Shown here in pieces: positions 33,111-40,947 of a DNA stretch of 64,000 nucleotides. Below the pieces are notes generated by a model, which searched no databases, was not told where the DNA came from, and was given only the letters and a program-made list of their open reading frames with translations. The position numbers were made by a program, and so were the translations under genes. Source of the DNA: CAVTHW01 sp963734625 (GTDB lineage Bacteria > Acidobacteriota > Terriglobia > Bryobacterales > Bryobacteraceae); the NCBI GenBank assembly GCA_963734625.1, contig CAVTHW010000012.1, forward strand, positions 1 through 64,000, written 5' to 3'. Positions within the stretch are counted from its first letter, which is position 1, and every line of letters starts with the position of its first letter.

Positions 33111-34556
33111 ATGAACCTGCTGGTGACCAAGCCGTTGAGCCGCATCCAGGAAGAGGCGGAGGGCGGCGCGCACACGCTCAAACGCACATTGGGAGCCGGG
33201 AGTCTGGTGGCTCTCGGCATCGGGGCGATTATCGGGGCGGGGCTGTTCTCGATCACGGGGATCGCCGCCGCCAACTACGCCGGCCCGGCCATCGCGCTGT
33301 CGTTCGTGCTGGCCGCCATCGGCTGCGCGTTCGCGGGCTTGTGCTACAGCGAGTTTTCCACCATGATCCCGATCGCCGGCTCGGCCTACACTTACGCCTA
33401 CGCCACCCTGGGCGAATTTATCGCCTGGGTGATCGGCTGGGACCTGGTGCTGGAGTACGCCGTCGGCGCCGCCACGGTGTCCATAAGCTGGTCATCGTAC
33501 ATAGTGAGCGTGTTCCACAGCCTCGGCATCAACCTTCCGCCGTACCTCATCGCGTCTCCTTGGCAGCCGGTGATGCTTCCGAACGGACAACTGGTTCACG
33601 GGCTGATCAACCTGCCGGCGGTGTTCATCATCTGCGCCATCTCGGTCCTGCTGATGATCGGCATCCAGGAATCGGCCCGGGTGAATGCCGTTGTGGTGGT
33701 AGTCAAGGTGATTGTCGTGCTGGTGGTCATCGGCGTCGGCGTCTGGTTCGTCAAGGGATCCAACTACACGCCTTTCATCCCCGAGAATACGGGCAAGTTC
33801 GGGGAATTCGGCTGGAGCGGCATCCTGAGGGCGGCCGGCGTGATTTTCTTCGCCTACATCGGGTTCGACGCTGTCTCGACCGCGGCCCAGGAGGCTAAGA
33901 ACCCGCAGAAGGACATGCCTATCGGCATCATCGGCTCGCTGGTGATCTGCACGATTCTGTACGTGGTGTTCTCGGTGGTCATGACCGGCCTGGCGAATTA
34001 CACGGAGTTCAAGGACGTCGCCGCGCCAGTCGCTGTCGCCATTGCCCATACCCCCTACACCTGGCTGCGTCCGCTGGTCAGCCTGGGCATCATCTTTGGG
34101 CTTACGTCGGTGATCCTGGTCATGCTGCTGGGCCAGTCCCGAGTGTTCTTTTCGATGTCGCGCGACGGTCTGCTGCCTAAGATCTTCTCCGAGATTCATC
34201 CCCGGTATCGCACGCCCTGGCGCTCCAACATCCTGTTTATGATTTTCGTGAGCCTGTTTTCGGCTTTCGCGCCCATCTCGGTGGTGGGGGAGATGACGAG
34301 CATCGGGACACTGTTTGCCTTCGTCATCGTCTGCATCGGCATCATAGTCATGCGCCGGACGCAGCCGAACCTCGCCCGGCCGTTTCGGACGCCCTGGGTG
34401 CCGTTGATCCCCATCCTCGGCATCCTGGTCAACATGGCGATGATGTTCGGCCTGGGCTGGACCAACTGGGCGCGCCTGTTCGTCTGGCTGGCCTTCGGCC
34501 TGCTCGTCTACTTCGGATACAGCCAACGCCACAGCCGCCTACGCGGCGGCAGCTAG
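33111..34556 (+). CDS. APC-family permease, cationic amino acid transporter type
   Basis: The 481-residue product has about 12-13 helices. It contains GSLVALGIGAIIGAGLFSIT in helix 1, YAYATLGEFIAWVIGWDLVL, the FFAYIGFDAVSTAAQEAKNP motif of CAT/YfnA-like transporters and LLGQSRVFFSMSRDGLLP. It is related to but clearly different from its neighbour (longer loop 3-4, different N-terminus). A small inverted repeat follows the stop. Confidence 0.9.
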   Translation: MNLLVTKPLSRIQEEAEGGAHTLKRTLGAGSLVALGIGAIIGAGLFSITGIAAANYAGPAIALSFVLAAIGCAFAGLCYSEFSTMIPIAGSAYTYAYATLGEFIAWVIGWDLVLEYAVGAATVSISWSSYIVSVFHSLGINLPPYLIASPWQPVMLPNGQLVHGLINLPAVFIICAISVLLMIGIQESARVNAVVVVVKVIVVLVVIGVGVWFVKGSNYTPFIPENTGKFGEFGWSGILRAAGVIFFAYIGFDAVSTAAQEAKNPQKDMPIGIIGSLVICTILYVVFSVVMTGLANYTEFKDVAAPVAVAIAHTPYTWLRPLVSLGIIFGLTSVILVMLLGQSRVFFSMSRDGLLPKIFSEIHPRYRTPWRSNILFMIFVSLFSAFAPISVVGEMTSIGTLFAFVIVCIGIIVMRRTQPNLARPFRTPWVPLIPILGILVNMAMMFGLGWTNWARLFVWLAFGLLVYFGYSQRHSRLRGGS

Positions 34557-34581
34557 GCTACCCCGACGACTTACGGGTAGC
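34557..34581. terminator. Inverted repeat between convergent genes
   Basis: GCTACCC (34557-34563) and GGGTAGC (34575-34581) pair across an 11-base loop at the junction of the permease gene and the convergent beta-helix gene. There is no T-run, so termination is only possible, not shown. Confidence 0.3.
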
Positions 34582-36316
34582 TCGTCACTTTGGGAGCATC
34601 GCGCGGGCTGGAGCCGGTCGGCCCGCCCGTGTCATTAATGACGTTGCTGATTTCGCCGTTATTGCCCAGGCGGACCGTGATCATGCTGTGGAACTTGACG
34701 GTTGGGCTCCTGGGGACTTCGATGGCGCGGGTCAGCACAACACCGCGATTCCGGAAAACACTGTAGATGCCCAGCCCCCAGGCTTCGTGACTGGTCACCT
34801 TATCGGCCACCTTGTACGAAGCCCAGCCGTTCACTCCAGGCCCGCTCGTGTAACTCGGCTGGTCGGGGGGATCGTACGGAATCTCGGACTGATAGAAGTA
34901 GACCCGCCCGCCGTTGCCGTTCCATACGACTTGATACTGCTGGTAGTGTTCGACGAAGAGGCCGTAGATGGTGACGTTGTTGCCATTGACAATCAACCCG
35001 TTCGCGGCGGTGTTGCTATTCCAGCCCACCCCCGAGCCGTGGTCTGCGCGCCAAACCCAGGTGTGATCCACGATTGTGTCGTGGCTGTTGATACTCAAAC
35101 TGACCGACGCACGGCCCACCGCGGCGCCGCCCACCCGGAAGTACACGTCATGGAGGAAGATGGGATTCTTGGTGTGGCTGGCTTTGCTGCCGCCCGGCCC
35201 CACTTCCAGCAAGACCGGAGAATTCGTGGCGCCCGCGTCGAAGAGCAGACCAGAAAGGGTGAGTCCGTCCACGTCAGCGGTTGTCATCGCCGCGCCGCCG
35301 GTGACGGGCCGCAGTGTGGCGTAGCCCAGCCCCAAGACCACCGTGCCGGTTCGCGTCACGCGGATCGTGTCTCTAAGATCGTAGATGCCGGGAGTCAAGA
35401 GGAGGTGCTTACCCTGGGCTAGCTGTGCATTGATGGTCTCAGCCGTATCGGAGCCTGCGTGGGCGATGTAGAACTGGCTAAGCGGGATAGACTTACCGGG
35501 GGTCGATCCGGCACGCCAGGTGATGCCCGCGCTGTTGGTGCGCAGCGAGGGAACGCGGACACTGTAGTTGCCCTTCGCATCGACCTCCAGATAGGGTTTC
35601 TCACGAACAATGGGCGTCTGCGCGATCTTGGTGTAGGGCGGAGTGGGCCATTCGCCCGCCGGCGGATTCACGACGCCGACAAAAACCATGTTCCAGTTGG
35701 CGCCGGTCCATTTGCCCCACTCGGTGTTTCTCGAAATCCACTGCTGCTGGGGCCCGGCGCCGACGGCGCCGTCAATCAGGCTGTCGGACATCCAGCCGCC
35801 GCTGGCCCACCCGCTGTTCTGGTGGAGCACGATATCGCCGCGGACGTGCATGCGGCGGAAGGAGATGGCCTGGGAGACGGCCCACTGCATCGTGCCGTTC
35901 GACGGCGTAATGGAGAAACCTTCAACGGCTCGCCAGAAGTTGCAGGTCGAGTTGTTATTCGACAGGTAGGCGTCGGAGTGTACATTGCCCTTGATGTGCA
36001 CCTCGTCGGGCGTGGCGCCCAATCCGATGACCTGCGTATAAAATCCGACAGGTATATCCACGTTGTAAGTGCCGGGTTGAAATAGCAGGGCGTATCGTTC
36101 GGAGCCGAACTGAGCTTTCTGCTGGATCGCGTAGACCTTGTCGATCTGTTCCTGGATCGCCGCCGCCGGCATGGACGGGCTGAAGATGAGCACGTTGGGA
36201 CCAAGATCCGGCGCAGCAGCCGCCCGAATCACGGCAGTCGAATAAGCGAACAGCGCCAGAAACAGGCCGATCTTCACGGCCACCACCTGGCATTTGAAAC
36301 TACGATCTCTTATCAA
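34571..36316 (-). CDS. Secreted right-handed beta-helix protein (glycoside hydrolase-like)
   Basis: The 581-residue product has a signal peptide (KIGLFLALFAYSTAVIRAAA). The body has features of a pectin-lyase-like beta-helix: FQPGTYNVDIPVGFYTQVIG, ILVHQNSG-like turns and DVDGLTLSGLLFDAGATNSP, DTIVDHTWVWRADHGSGVGW and NGLIVNGNNVTIYGLFVEHY. Related proteins are often annotated as coagulation factor 5/8-type or adenylyl cyclase by error; I treat it as a carbohydrate-active or binding exoprotein. No catalytic residues can be assigned. It is flanked by transport and methyltransferase genes without an obvious link. Confidence 0.7.
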   Translation of the reverse strand: MIRDRSFKCQVVAVKIGLFLALFAYSTAVIRAAAAPDLGPNVLIFSPSMPAAAIQEQIDKVYAIQQKAQFGSERYALLFQPGTYNVDIPVGFYTQVIGLGATPDEVHIKGNVHSDAYLSNNNSTCNFWRAVEGFSITPSNGTMQWAVSQAISFRRMHVRGDIVLHQNSGWASGGWMSDSLIDGAVGAGPQQQWISRNTEWGKWTGANWNMVFVGVVNPPAGEWPTPPYTKIAQTPIVREKPYLEVDAKGNYSVRVPSLRTNSAGITWRAGSTPGKSIPLSQFYIAHAGSDTAETINAQLAQGKHLLLTPGIYDLRDTIRVTRTGTVVLGLGYATLRPVTGGAAMTTADVDGLTLSGLLFDAGATNSPVLLEVGPGGSKASHTKNPIFLHDVYFRVGGAAVGRASVSLSINSHDTIVDHTWVWRADHGSGVGWNSNTAANGLIVNGNNVTIYGLFVEHYQQYQVVWNGNGGRVYFYQSEIPYDPPDQPSYTSGPGVNGWASYKVADKVTSHEAWGLGIYSVFRNRGVVLTRAIEVPRSPTVKFHSMITVRLGNNGEISNVINDTGGPTGSSPRDAPKVTSYP

Positions 36317-36360
36317 GATGCCTCCCCCGAATCGGACCCATCATACACTGAATCGCGGGG

Positions 36361-37107
36361 TCAGAGCGGTTTTTGGGCGACGAGTTCGAAATTGCTGGAA
36401 AGCAGGTTCAGGCCGGGGATCCGGGTGAGCAAGTCGTCGACGTGGCGGGAGACTAGATAGCCCGTCCGCCACGACGGGAAGAGGCCCGCCAGGGGCGTGG
36501 AAGCGAAGTCGTAGTAGTGTTGGGCGACGGTGAACCCCATGCGGGCGAATCCGCGGCGAGCCGCGGACGGCTTCAGTTCCGCCTCTTCTTCCGTCTGATG
36601 CTTCTTCATCAGGGATGGAACCAATAGCTTGCCGAGGAAACCCGAGAGGCGGTAATGGGAAGGATCGAGGCTGTAGAACACGCCTCCGGGTTTCAATAAG
36701 CGCCAGATAGACTCGGGAATCTCGCGGCTCAAACGGTCCGCAACGTGGTGCAGGAAGAACACCGCCAGCACCACGTCGAAACCGGCTGGCGGCAGCGCCA
36801 TCCGTGCAAAGTCGCCTACCGCGAAAACGGCGTTGCCCAGGCCCTGTTCGGCGGCGCTGCTCTGAGCCTGCGCGACTCCTCGCGGCGAGATGTCCACGCC
36901 AAGCACCTGGCCGACGTGCCGCGCCAAGAGCAATTCAACGTCGCCGATGCCCGATCCCAGGCTGAGGACCCGGCTGTTCGCGCCGGCCCCGGTCAGCCGC
37001 AGCATTCGCCGGACATGATGCCGGCGGAACTCGACCACAGCCGGTCTGGCAAAGTGCTTCTGGGCAAAGCCCGAGTACAGCTCCTCGTGATGCTCGAAAT
37101 CCCGCAT
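36361..37107 (-). CDS. Class I SAM-dependent methyltransferase
   Basis: A 248-residue protein beginning MRDFEHHEELYSGFAQKHF. It has the SAM motif VLSLGSGIGDVELLLARH (motif I), VLGVDISPRGVAQAQ, and GFDVVLAVFFLHHVAD with LKPGGVFYSLDPSHY (motifs III-IV). The substrate is unknown; the C-terminus (LAGLFPSWRTGYLVSRHVDD) resembles lipid or quinone-type methyltransferases. The ATG at 37107 overlaps the rapZ stop, so it is the last gene of the lpt-rpoN run. Longer starts would intrude into rapZ. Confidence 0.78.
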   Translation of the reverse strand: MRDFEHHEELYSGFAQKHFARPAVVEFRRHHVRRMLRLTGAGANSRVLSLGSGIGDVELLLARHVGQVLGVDISPRGVAQAQSSAAEQGLGNAVFAVGDFARMALPPAGFDVVLAVFFLHHVADRLSREIPESIWRLLKPGGVFYSLDPSHYRLSGFLGKLLVPSLMKKHQTEEEAELKPSAARRGFARMGFTVAQHYYDFASTPLAGLFPSWRTGYLVSRHVDDLLTRIPGLNLLSSNFELVAQKPL

Positions 37108-37997
37108 CAGGTCTTTTCTAAATCCCGGTGGGTGGTCTTGATGCGGAAGCCATGGCGCGCCAACCGCTTCCGCATTTCGTCGGCGATCATGACCGAGCGG
37201 TGGCGGCCTCCGGTGCAACCAAAGGCGATGGTCAGGTAGCTCTTGCCTTCCCGGATGTAGTGCGGAATGAGGTACACGAGCAATTGCGAAATCCGCTCCA
37301 AAAACTCGACGGTCTGTGGGAAGGAGCGGATGTAACGGGCGACGCTCGGATGCCGGCCGCTCAGCTTCTTGAACTGCGGGATGTAGTTCGGATTCGGCAG
37401 GAATCGAACGTCGAAAACCAGGTCGCTGTCGGACGGCACCCCGTGGCGGTAGCCGAAGCTGGTGACGTACACCATGATTTTGGACGTCTCGCTCCCGCCG
37501 CGAAACTTTTCGGAGATAATCTCCCGCAGGTCATGGACGTTGAACTTGGAGGTGTTGATGATGTGCTCGGCCAGCGCCCGGATCGGCGCCAGCCGCCGGC
37601 GCTCCCGCCGCACGCTGCGCAGCACCGATTCGCCGCCGCCCAGAGGATGGGGCCGGCGTGTCTCGCTGAAGCGCCGCACGATGGCTTCGTCGTCGGCTTC
37701 CAAAAACACCAGGGACGCCGGCACAATGCGCCGCAGCTTGTCGAAGACCGCTGGGAACCGCTCGAGCGCGGCGCCTTCGCGCACATCCACCAGCAGGGCG
37801 GCGTGCCGGATGTGCGGCGAGTCTCGGACGAGCTCGCCGAATTTCGGAACCAGCTCCAGGGGGAGGTTATCCACGGAGTAGAATCCGAGATCCTCCAGGC
37901 ACTTAAGAACGGTTCCTTTGCCCGAACCGCTCAAGCCGGTCACGATCAATAATTCCGCATGCTGCCGGCTGATCCTGGGGCGGGCTTCACGAGCCAT
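37107..37997 (-). CDS. rapZ: RNase adapter / nucleotide-binding protein RapZ
   Basis: YvcJ/RapZ proteins bind nucleotides and, in enterobacteria, direct sRNA decay controlling GlmS. The 296-residue product has the Walker A VTGLSGSGKGTVLKCLEDLG, YSVDNLPLEL, the central FLEADDEAIVRRFSETRRPHP, and the C-terminal FGCTGGRHRSVMIADEM, all hallmark segments. It sits between hpf (10-base gap) and the methyltransferase gene. The start ATG 37997 is preferred to 38111, which lies inside hpf. Neighbourhood rpoN-hpf-rapZ is conserved in many bacteria. Confidence 0.93.
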   Translation of the reverse strand: MAREARPRISRQHAELLIVTGLSGSGKGTVLKCLEDLGFYSVDNLPLELVPKFGELVRDSPHIRHAALLVDVREGAALERFPAVFDKLRRIVPASLVFLEADDEAIVRRFSETRRPHPLGGGESVLRSVRRERRRLAPIRALAEHIINTSKFNVHDLREIISEKFRGGSETSKIMVYVTSFGYRHGVPSDSDLVFDVRFLPNPNYIPQFKKLSGRHPSVARYIRSFPQTVEFLERISQLLVYLIPHYIREGKSYLTIAFGCTGGRHRSVMIADEMRKRLARHGFRIKTTHRDLEKT

Positions 37998-38007
37998 GCG
38001 GGCGCCC

Positions 38008-38553
38008 TCAGGCCATGACCAGATCGAAATGGCCGTCATGCCGCCGGAGCAGGACGGCGAGCTGGTCGGTTTCCGCGTCCCGGTAGACCAGATAACCGCG
38101 GTTCCGGCCAATCTCGATCACCGCTTCTTCCAGGGTCATCGGCTTGCTGCCGGCGGACTCCTCCACGCGGAAGACCCGCTTGTCGGCCACTTCTTCCGGT
38201 TCCGGCGCGGCGGCCCGGGCTGGCGCCGTCTCCTCCCAAGCCGGCTTGGGGTCGCGCTTGGTGTTCTGTTTCTTGGCGCGGAGCTTGAGCACCTGCTTTT
38301 CAAGCCGTTCCGCGGCTTGGTACAGCGCCGTAAACTCCTCGGCGCCGTCGGCCAGTCCCACCATGGGATGGCCAAAAACGTTGACCGTGATCTCAGCGCG
38401 CCGCAGATGCCGCTCCGCGGTGAAGATCACCCGCGCTTCGCGTTCCCCTCCTCTAAGATCGAGCAGCCTGGCGAGCTTGGCGAATCTCGCGTCAAGCTTC
38501 TTCTCCTGCACCGGAGTAAGCTTCTCTTGCCGTCCCGTGTATGCAATCTTCAA
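38008..38553 (-). CDS. hpf: Ribosome hibernation promoting factor, long form
   Basis: Binds the 30S decoding centre and dimerises ribosomes in stationary phase. The 181-residue product starts MKIAYTGRQEKLTPVQEKKL, with FTAERHLRRAEITVNVFG typical of the N-terminal domain, a linker, and the C-terminal dimerisation domain (KRVFRVEESAGSKPMTLEEA, NRGYLVYRDAETDQLAVLLR). Length marks the long HPF form. It is 24 bases downstream of rpoN. Confidence 0.93.
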   Translation of the reverse strand: MKIAYTGRQEKLTPVQEKKLDARFAKLARLLDLRGGEREARVIFTAERHLRRAEITVNVFGHPMVGLADGAEEFTALYQAAERLEKQVLKLRAKKQNTKRDPKPAWEETAPARAAAPEPEEVADKRVFRVEESAGSKPMTLEEAVIEIGRNRGYLVYRDAETDQLAVLLRRHDGHFDLVMA

Positions 38554-38577
38554 TGGAGCCTCCGTTGATCGAGCCGA

Positions 38578-40152
38578 TCATTCCCGAACCCGCCGGTGAT
38601 GAGTGGACGGTATCTTCATGTCTTCGCGGTACTTGGCCACCGTTCTGCGAGTAACCTGGATGCCTTCCCGCTGAAGCTGCGCTGTGATCTGCTCGTCCGT
38701 CAGCGGGTGCGCGGTATCTTCTTCTCCGATCATCTTCTTCACCCGCCGCTTCAACAGCAACAGCGGAGTAATGCTTCCCGACGGCCCCTGCACCGCCTCG
38801 GAGAAGAAGTAGCGCAGTTCGAAGACGCCCTGGGGCGTATGCGCGTACTTGCTGGCAACGGCCCGGCTGACGGTGGAAGGATGCACGCCGATTTCCTCGG
38901 CCACGTCCTTGATCATCATCGGCTTGAGGGCGTCGATGCCTTGGGCCAGGAAATCCGTCTGGCGCCGCACTATGGCCTGGCAGACCTTCAGGATGGTCTG
39001 CTTGCGTTGCTCGATATTCTTCATCAACTGGATCGCCGACGCGCACCGCTCCCTGACGTAGTTGCGGACGTCCTTGCTGGGCTCCTGGTCCCGGTCCAAC
39101 ATGCGGCGGTAGTTGCGGTTCAGGCGGAGCTGCGGGATGTCGTCGTCATTCAGATCGATTATGTAATCGTCGCCTTCCTTGGAAATGAAGACGTCGGGTT
39201 CGACCACGCGCGCTCCCGGACCCGAATACCGCAGGCCGGGCCTGGCGTCCAAGCCGCGGATGACGTGGTCGGCGACCTGGACATGCTCCAGCGGCCGGGC
39301 CAGAATACGCGCCAGTTGCTTGAACTGGCGGGATTCAATGAGTTCCAGGTGGTCGGAGACGATGGTCCAGGCCAACCCCCCGCGCGCGCCGCGGCTCTCC
39401 AACTGCAGCAGCAGACATTCCCGCACGTCCCGCGCGCCGATGCCGGCGGGATCCAGGGACTGCACCACCTGCAAGGCCGCCTCCATCTCCGCCAGGCTCA
39501 TCTCCCCGCCCGCCGCCAGTTCGTCGAGCGTTACCGTGAGATACCCGTTCTCGTCCAGGTTGCCCAGGATAAGATCAGAGGCGTCCCTGACCCGTTCCGG
39601 CAGCACCAGGACGCTAAGCTGGGCGTGCAAATGGTCGGTAAGCGTGAATGGAGAGGAAAGGAAAGTCTCGAAGGACGGCTTGTCAACGGTCTCCGTGGCA
39701 GGGCTCTTGTAGCCCGGATCGAGGTAGTCGTCGAAAAACGAGCCGAAATCGATCTCCTCGAACGCATCGGTGGACGGCTTGGCCTCGGCCGGTTCAACGC
39801 GATCCTGGTCGATAAGGGATTGCCCGGCGGCGTCGACCGGCTCCGGCTCAGGCGCATCTTCGGCATGAGAGGCGGCTTCGCTAACGGTCTCCAGAATGCC
39901 CTGATCCGCCGGCGCTTGTTCGGCTGGGTCCCGCTCGGCCTCCAGGAAGGCCTGCATCTCTTCCGGCGACAATTCTTCCGCGCCGTCGTCGACGGCCTCC
40001 TCCAGAACCGGGTTCTGGGCGATCTCCTCGGTGATCATATCCTTCAACTCCAGGCGGTTCAACTGAAGAACCGTAACCATCTGGACCAGTCCTGGGGTGA
40101 GGATCTGCTTCTGCGAAACCTTAAGCTGCAGCCTGGGAGAAAGCGAACTCAT
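38578..40152 (-). CDS. rpoN: RNA polymerase sigma-54 factor
   Basis: Alternative sigma factor for -24/-12 promoters, needing AAA+ activators. The 524-residue product starts MSSLSPRLQLKVSQKQILTP, the conserved activator-interacting region I with its Gln/Leu-rich helices, then an acidic region II (residues 60-150), the core-binding region and the DNA-binding C-terminus with VHPSTVSRAVASKYAHTPQG (helix-turn-helix) and the RpoN box RRTVAKYRE. It lies after lptB and before hpf. One good target promoter is present in the window (23060-23075). Confidence 0.96.
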   Translation of the reverse strand: MSSLSPRLQLKVSQKQILTPGLVQMVTVLQLNRLELKDMITEEIAQNPVLEEAVDDGAEELSPEEMQAFLEAERDPAEQAPADQGILETVSEAASHAEDAPEPEPVDAAGQSLIDQDRVEPAEAKPSTDAFEEIDFGSFFDDYLDPGYKSPATETVDKPSFETFLSSPFTLTDHLHAQLSVLVLPERVRDASDLILGNLDENGYLTVTLDELAAGGEMSLAEMEAALQVVQSLDPAGIGARDVRECLLLQLESRGARGGLAWTIVSDHLELIESRQFKQLARILARPLEHVQVADHVIRGLDARPGLRYSGPGARVVEPDVFISKEGDDYIIDLNDDDIPQLRLNRNYRRMLDRDQEPSKDVRNYVRERCASAIQLMKNIEQRKQTILKVCQAIVRRQTDFLAQGIDALKPMMIKDVAEEIGVHPSTVSRAVASKYAHTPQGVFELRYFFSEAVQGPSGSITPLLLLKRRVKKMIGEEDTAHPLTDEQITAQLQREGIQVTRRTVAKYREDMKIPSTHHRRVRE

Positions 40153-40198
40153 TCGGCTTCATTTTATCAGACCGGCCGAAGGGTAGTTTCCGGGCGGG

Positions 40199-40945
40199 TC
40201 ACGGCAGCGCCTGGCCGTTGAGTTGGAAGCTCTCGCCCAGGTAGATTCGCTTCACGTCCGGGTCGCTTCCCAGCGCCTCGGGGCTGCCGGCGCGGAAGAT
40301 CTGTCCGTTGTTGATAATGTAGGCGCGGTCGGTCACCGCCAGGGTCTCGCGAACGTTGTGGTCCGTGACCAGAACCCCGATCCCGTCGCGCTTCAGGTCG
40401 AAGATGATTCTCTGCAGCTCGATCACCTGGATGGGATCGATGCCCGAAAACGGCTCATCCAGCAGCAGAAACGAGGGCTCAATGACCAGCGACCGGGCGA
40501 TTTCGACCCGGCGCCGCTCGCCTCCGCTCAGCGCGTATCCCTTGTTCTGGCGGACCTTCTCCAATCCAAGCTGCGCGATCAGGCCGTGCATCCGTTCACG
40601 GCGCGCCCGCCCGTTCATCGGGACCGTCTCTAGAATGGCCAGGAGGTTCTCCTCGACCGTGAGCTTGCGGAAGACCGAGGGCTCCTGGGGCAGGTAGCTT
40701 ATGCCCTTTCGGGCGCGCTGGTACATAGGGAGGGAGGTGATCGCCTCGCCATCCAGCATGATCCGCCCCGAGTCAGGGTTAATCAACCCGACAATCATAT
40801 AGAAGGAGGTGGTCTTCCCGGCTCCGTTCGGGCCGAGCAGGCCTACGACCTCCCCCTGCTCCACCAGGATGGAGACGTCATCGACTACTCTGCGCCCTTC
40901 GTAGGACTTGGATATCTCAATGGTCTGGAGTTTTCGGGTGGGCAT
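40199..40945 (-). CDS. lptB: LPS export ABC transporter ATPase
   Basis: Powers extraction of lipopolysaccharide from the inner membrane with LptF/G. The 248-residue product shows Walker A GLLGPNGAGKTTSFYMIVGL, the Q-loop SYLPQEPSVFRKLTVEENL, signature LSGGERRRVEIARSL and Walker B FLLLDEPFSGIDP. It begins 2 bases after the lptCA-like gene and precedes rpoN by 46, the common lpt-rpoN order. LptF/G are not in the window. Confidence 0.96.
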   Translation of the reverse strand: MPTRKLQTIEISKSYEGRRVVDDVSILVEQGEVVGLLGPNGAGKTTSFYMIVGLINPDSGRIMLDGEAITSLPMYQRARKGISYLPQEPSVFRKLTVEENLLAILETVPMNGRARRERMHGLIAQLGLEKVRQNKGYALSGGERRRVEIARSLVIEPSFLLLDEPFSGIDPIQVIELQRIIFDLKRDGIGVLVTDHNVRETLAVTDRAYIINNGQIFRAGSPEALGSDPDVKRIYLGESFQLNGQALP

Positions 40946-40947
40946 GA

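Noticed and set aside
38596..40221. 541-residue plus-strand frame
   Set aside because: Antisense of rpoN, no recognisable motif.
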